The notes under the pieces were generated by a model. The model worked only from the letters and a program-made list of their open reading frames with translations, ran no database searches and was not told where the DNA came from. Below are positions 31,929 to 34,784 of a stretch of 34,784 nt of DNA, piece after piece (the stretch's first letter is position 1; each line of letters starts with the position of its first letter). Source of the DNA: Pseudonocardia humida (GTDB taxonomy: Bacteria > Actinomycetota > Actinomycetes > Mycobacteriales > Pseudonocardiaceae); NCBI RefSeq assembly GCF_023898865.1, contig NZ_JAGSOV010000075.1, positions 1 through 34,784 of the forward strand, read 5' to 3'. The translations under genes were made by a program, and so were the position numbers.

Positions 31929-33074
31929 ATGCGCGGCTTCTCGACCAATGCCATCCACGCGGGCCAGGACCCCGACCCCGGCACCGGCGCGGTCATCCCG
32001 CCACTGCACTTGTCCTCCACGTTCGCCCAGGACGGCGTGGGCGGCCTGCGCCAGGGCGGGTTCGAGTACGCCCGCAGCGCCAACCCCACCCGCACCGCGC
32101 TGCAGGAGGCGCTGGCCGCGCTGGAGGGCGGGCGGCACGGGCTGGCGTTCGGCTCCGGGATGGGGGCGGCGGACGTGCTGCTGCGCAGCGCGCTGCGCCC
32201 CGGCGACCACCTGGTCCTCCCGCACGACGCGTACGGCGGCACGTTCCGGCTGGTCGACAAGGTCCTCACGCACTGGGGCGTCGAGTACAGCACCGTCGAC
32301 CTGTCCGACGTGGTGGCGCTGCGCTCGGCGATGCGCCCCACCACGCGGCTCGTGTGGAGCGAGACGCCGACCAACCCGCTGCTGGGCATCGCTGACATCG
32401 CCGCCGTCGCCGAGGAGGCGCACTCCGCGGGGGCGCGGCTCGTCGTGGACAACACGTTCGCCTCGCCGTACCTGCAGACGCCGCTGGCGCTGGGCGCCGA
32501 CGTCGTCCTGCACTCGACGACCAAGTACATCGGGGGGCACTCCGACGTCGTGGGCGGCGCCCTGGTCACCGACGACGACGCGCTGGCCGAGCAGCTGGCG
32601 TTCCTGCAGAACGCGGCCGGCCAGGTGCCGGGCCCGTTCGACAACTGGCTGACCCTGCGCGGGCTCAAGACGCTCGCGGTGCGGATGGAGCGCCACAGCG
32701 ACAACGCCGAGCGGATCGTCGAGCTGCTGGTCGGCCACCCGGCGGTGAGCCACGTGCTCTACCCGGGGCTGCCCGAGCACCCCGGCCACGAGATCGCGGC
32801 CAAGCAGATGCGCCGCTTCGGCGGCATGGTGTCGTTCCGGCTGGCCGGCGGGCGCGAGGCCGCGCTGCGCGTGTGCGCGGCGACCGAGCTGTTCACGCTG
32901 GCCGAGTCGCTCGGCGGGGTCGAGTCGCTGATCGAGCACCCGGGCGCCATGACCCACATGTCGGTGGCGGGCTCCGCGCTGGAGGTGCCCGACGACCTGG
33001 TGCGGCTCTCGGTCGGCATCGAGGACGTCTCCGACCTGGTCGACGACCTGCGCGCGGCCCTCGAGGTGGCCTGA
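31929..33074 (+). CDS. metB: Cystathionine gamma-synthase/gamma-lyase
   Basis: A 381-residue PLP enzyme of the Cys/Met metabolism fold. It either makes cystathionine from an activated homoserine and cysteine or cleaves cystathionine to cysteine. The markers are EYARSANPTRTALQEALAALEGG, the PLP-stacking Tyr in DAYGGTFRL, WSETPTNPLL, Asp in VDNTFASPYLQ, and PLP Lys199 in HSTTKYIGGHSD. Synthase and lyase cannot be told apart by sequence inspection. Its position next to cbs would let the two complete transsulfuration in either direction. The ATG start is at 31929. Confidence 0.95.
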   Translation: MRGFSTNAIHAGQDPDPGTGAVIPPLHLSSTFAQDGVGGLRQGGFEYARSANPTRTALQEALAALEGGRHGLAFGSGMGAADVLLRSALRPGDHLVLPHDAYGGTFRLVDKVLTHWGVEYSTVDLSDVVALRSAMRPTTRLVWSETPTNPLLGIADIAAVAEEAHSAGARLVVDNTFASPYLQTPLALGADVVLHSTTKYIGGHSDVVGGALVTDDDALAEQLAFLQNAAGQVPGPFDNWLTLRGLKTLAVRMERHSDNAERIVELLVGHPAVSHVLYPGLPEHPGHEIAAKQMRRFGGMVSFRLAGGREAALRVCAATELFTLAESLGGVESLIEHPGAMTHMSVAGSALEVPDDLVRLSVGIEDVSDLVDDLRAALEVA

Positions 33075-33080
33075 GGGCCC

Positions 33081-33106
33081 GAGCCGGGTCGGCTCCGGCC
33101 CGGCTC
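33081..33106. terminator. Hairpin between convergent metB and small exported-protein gene
   Basis: GAGCCGGG (33081-33088) pairs perfectly with CCCGGCTC (33099-33106) across a 10-base loop, 6 bp after the metB stop. It is placed to terminate metB and possibly the convergent gene. Confidence 0.45.
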
Positions 33107-33119
33107 CGGTCCCGGGGGC

Positions 33120-33347
33120 TCAGCCCTTGGCCGGCGCCACTGCGGCGTCGGCAGGCGGGGCGGGGGGCGCCGGGTCGGGCACGAGGAGGTCGCCGGGGGC
33201 GACGCAGCCGCCGACGAGCACGTAGCCCTCGGCCTGCAGCTCGTAGCGGCCCGGGTCGTCGCAACCCGCGCCCTTCGCGGTGGCGAACGCCACGGCCGTG
33301 AGTGCGGCGGCCACCAGGAGTGGTGCGATGGCCTGCAGCCGTGTCAT
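33120..33347 (-). CDS. Small exported or membrane-anchored protein, 75 aa
   Basis: An N-terminal hydrophobic segment (residues 5-23, QAIAPLLVAAALTAVAFA) after a single Arg looks like a signal peptide or anchor. The rest has two Cys (about 29 and 48), which could form a disulfide outside the membrane, and a Pro/Ala tail. There is no lipobox with the usual LxxC spacing. The ATG at 33347 has GGAAGGA upstream. Family and function are unknown. It is divergent from ilvA. Confidence 0.8.
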   Translation of the reverse strand: MTRLQAIAPLLVAAALTAVAFATAKGAGCDDPGRYELQAEGYVLVGGCVAPGDLLVPDPAPPAPPADAAVAPAKG

Positions 33348-33441
33348 GCGTCCTTCCCGGGGCGGCCCCGTGGCCGGCTCCCGCCTGCGAGGCTACCGGG
33401 GCCGGGTGTCGCGCGCGCAGGCCGGTGCGAGGATCACGGCC

Positions 33442-34698
33442 ATGGTCGAGCAGGTGGATGTGCGCGCCGTGCCCCCGGTGGGGATCGATGAGATCCGGGC
33501 CGCGCGCCGCGTCCTGGAGGGCGTCTCGCGCGTCACGCCGGTGGTGGAGTCGCGCGCCCTGTCCGAGCTGTGCGCCGGGCCGGTCCTGCTCAAGTGCGAG
33601 AACCTGCAGCGCACCGGCTCGTTCAAGATCCGCGGCGGCTACCACCGGATCAGCCGCCTCGACGCGGCCGAGCGGGCCCGCGGCGTGGTGGCGGCCAGCG
33701 CGGGCAACCACGCCCAGGGCGTCGCCCTCGCCGCCCAGCTGCTGGGCATCCACGCCACCGTCTTCATGCCCGAGCGCGCCGCGATCCCGAAGGTGGGCGC
33801 CACCCGCGGCTACGGCGCCGAGGTGCACCTGGTCGGCGAGACGATCGAGGGCAGCATCGCCGCGGCCGTCGAGCACGCCGAGCGGACCGGCGCGGTGTTC
33901 GTGCACCCCTTCGACCACGCCGACGTCATCGCCGGTCAGGGCACCGTGGGCCTGGAGATCATCGAGCAGGTGCCCGAGGCGGCGACGGTGCTGGTGTGCA
34001 CGGGCGGCGGCGGGCTGCTGGGCGGCATCGCGGCCGCGGTCAAGGGCGTCCGGCCCGACGTGCGGGTGGTGGGGGTGCAGGCCGCCGGCGCCGCGGCCTG
34101 GCCCGCCTCGCTGGAGGCCGGCGAGCCCCGCGCGCTGGAGCGGATGCGCACCATCGCGGACGGCATCGCCGTCGGGCGCCCGGGCGACGTCACGTTCGCG
34201 CAGGTGTCGGCCGTGGTCGACGACATCGTCACGGTCGACGACGACGCACTGTCGCGGGCGCTGCTGCTCTGCCTGGAGCGGCAGAAGATGCTGGTCGAGC
34301 CGGCAGGCGCGGCGGCGGTGGCAGCGCTGATGGAGCGGCCCGACCGGTTCGCCACGCCCGCGGTCGCGGTGCTCTCGGGCGGCAACATCGACCCGCTCGT
34401 GCTGCTGCACCTGATCCAGAACGGGATGGCGGCCGCCTCGCGCTACCTGTCGTTGCGGGTGCGGGTGGCCGACCTGCCCGGCGCGCTCGCCCAGCTCCTG
34501 GTGCTGGTCGGCTCACTCGGCGCGAACGTCGTCGACGTGGCGCACTCCCGGGTCACCGAGGCGCTGCCCCTCGGGCAGGTCGAGGTGGCGCTGGCGATGG
34601 AGACGCGGGGCCGCGAGCACCGCACGGCGATCCTCGCCGCACTGCGGGGAGCCGGGCACGCCGTGCTCGACGTCGCCGCGGGCGAGGGGGCGGGCTGA
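33442..34698 (+). CDS. ilvA: Threonine ammonia-lyase (threonine dehydratase)
   Basis: A 418-residue PLP enzyme that deaminates threonine to 2-oxobutanoate, entry to isoleucine synthesis. PLP Lys62 is in GSFKIRGGYHR, substrate loop SAGNHAQGVALAA is present, and phosphate-binding GGGGLLGG follows. The C-terminal ACT domain (about 330-410, RYLSLRVRVADLPGALAQLLVLVG) would bind an amino-acid effector. The length fits the short form with one ACT unit, not the two-unit E. coli IlvA. The ATG at 33442 follows GAGGAT by 7 bases, another leaderless-type arrangement. A strong hairpin lies directly after the stop. Confidence 0.95.
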   Translation: MVEQVDVRAVPPVGIDEIRAARRVLEGVSRVTPVVESRALSELCAGPVLLKCENLQRTGSFKIRGGYHRISRLDAAERARGVVAASAGNHAQGVALAAQLLGIHATVFMPERAAIPKVGATRGYGAEVHLVGETIEGSIAAAVEHAERTGAVFVHPFDHADVIAGQGTVGLEIIEQVPEAATVLVCTGGGGLLGGIAAAVKGVRPDVRVVGVQAAGAAAWPASLEAGEPRALERMRTIADGIAVGRPGDVTFAQVSAVVDDIVTVDDDALSRALLLCLERQKMLVEPAGAAAVAALMERPDRFATPAVAVLSGGNIDPLVLLHLIQNGMAAASRYLSLRVRVADLPGALAQLLVLVGSLGANVVDVAHSRVTEALPLGQVEVALAMETRGREHRTAILAALRGAGHAVLDVAAGEGAG

Positions 34699-34706
34699 CC
34701 CGGTAC

Positions 34707-34742
34707 GCGACGGAGCCACGCCCTCGGGCGTGGCGCCGTCGC
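34707..34742. terminator. Terminator hairpin after ilvA
   Basis: GCGACGG-A-GCCACGCCC (34707-34723) pairs with GGGCGTGGC-G-CCGTCGC (34726-34742): 16 pairs with one A/G mismatch and a 2-base loop. It lies between ilvA and a convergent partial gene. Confidence 0.8.
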
Positions 34743-34754
34743 GACGGGCGGTGC

Positions 34755-34784
34755 TCAGCCCCCGAACCGCGTGGCCGAGACCCG
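34755..34784 (-). CDS. Possible partial gene, C-terminus only
   Basis: Reading leftward from the window edge gives RVSATRFGG and a TGA at 34757-34755. The reading frame is open to the edge and sits beyond a bidirectional hairpin, as expected for a convergent gene. Nine residues are too few to name it. Confidence 0.3.
   Translation of the reverse strand, partial: RVSATRFGG

Overview
The window is very GC-rich (I estimate well above 70% G+C by eye), gene-dense, with GTG and ATG starts about equally used and third codon positions almost all G or C. Together with the gene content (an ECF sigma factor of the SigD/ShbA type, an nSTAND ATPase, a DivIVA-like coiled coil, a PGPGW membrane protein, a DUF6745-type protein, a MarR/hydrolase pair, and cbs, metB and ilvA) this points to a high-GC actinobacterium, most likely Pseudonocardiaceae (Pseudonocardia-like). 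The taxon is an inference. I see no phage, transposase, integrase, CRISPR array or rRNA; this looks like chromosomal backbone.

Layout. 1-95: near-homopolymeric C, possibly an assembly artefact. 96-1757 (-): heme catalase. 2063-6556 (+): a coupled cassette of ABC ATPase, ABC permease, sensor histidine kinase and NarL-type response regulator. 6557-8714: an S10-type serine carboxypeptidase (-) whose 5' end overlaps a divergent family 5 uracil-DNA glycosylase (+). 8833-10272 (+): type II NADH dehydrogenase, then a strong hairpin. 10552-10625 (+): a tRNA with anticodon UAA but a short variable loop. 10970-12945: a small TPR protein (-), then a MarR regulator (-) divergent from an alpha/beta hydrolase (+), with two 19-bp palindromes at their starts. 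12962-17108 (-): a DUF6745-like protein coupled to a 130-aa protein, a DivIVA-like protein, a second alpha/beta hydrolase and a small membrane protein. 17236-18543 (+): a small membrane-anchored protein and a Bax inhibitor-1 family protein. 18621-19841 (-): a thiolase, divergent from a PPOX-fold protein (+). 20657-26389 (+): an ABC ATPase with a roughly 780-residue disordered N-terminal extension, followed by its FtsX/MacB-type permease. 26844-30198: a small CxxC protein (+), the SigD/ShbA-like sigma factor (-), a divergent HTH-nSTAND-TM protein (+) and a PGPGW protein (-). 30279-34698: cbs, metB, a small exported protein (-) and ilvA, which together cover transsulfuration and the first step of isoleucine synthesis.

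How the parts work together. The 2063-6556 cassette resembles a self-contained efflux or envelope-stress unit in which a two-component system sits with its transporter. Catalase, NDH-2 and the glycosylase are housekeeping redox and repair functions. The MarR regulator probably controls itself and the neighbouring hydrolase. The sigma factor and the membrane-tethered STAND-like protein share one 258-bp divergent promoter region and may be a signalling pair. Many genes carry a -10-like hexamer 6-7 bases before the start codon, which suggests widespread leaderless transcription.

The most unusual items are (1) the class I tRNA with a UAA anticodon, with a TTA codon present in the nSTAND gene; (2) the lysine-free and cysteine-free Gly/Arg/Tyr-repeat extension on an ABC ATPase; (3) the nSTAND protein that has lost its Walker A lysine and its usual C-terminal repeats and has gained a membrane helix; and (4) an apparent CTG start coupled by a CTGA overlap.
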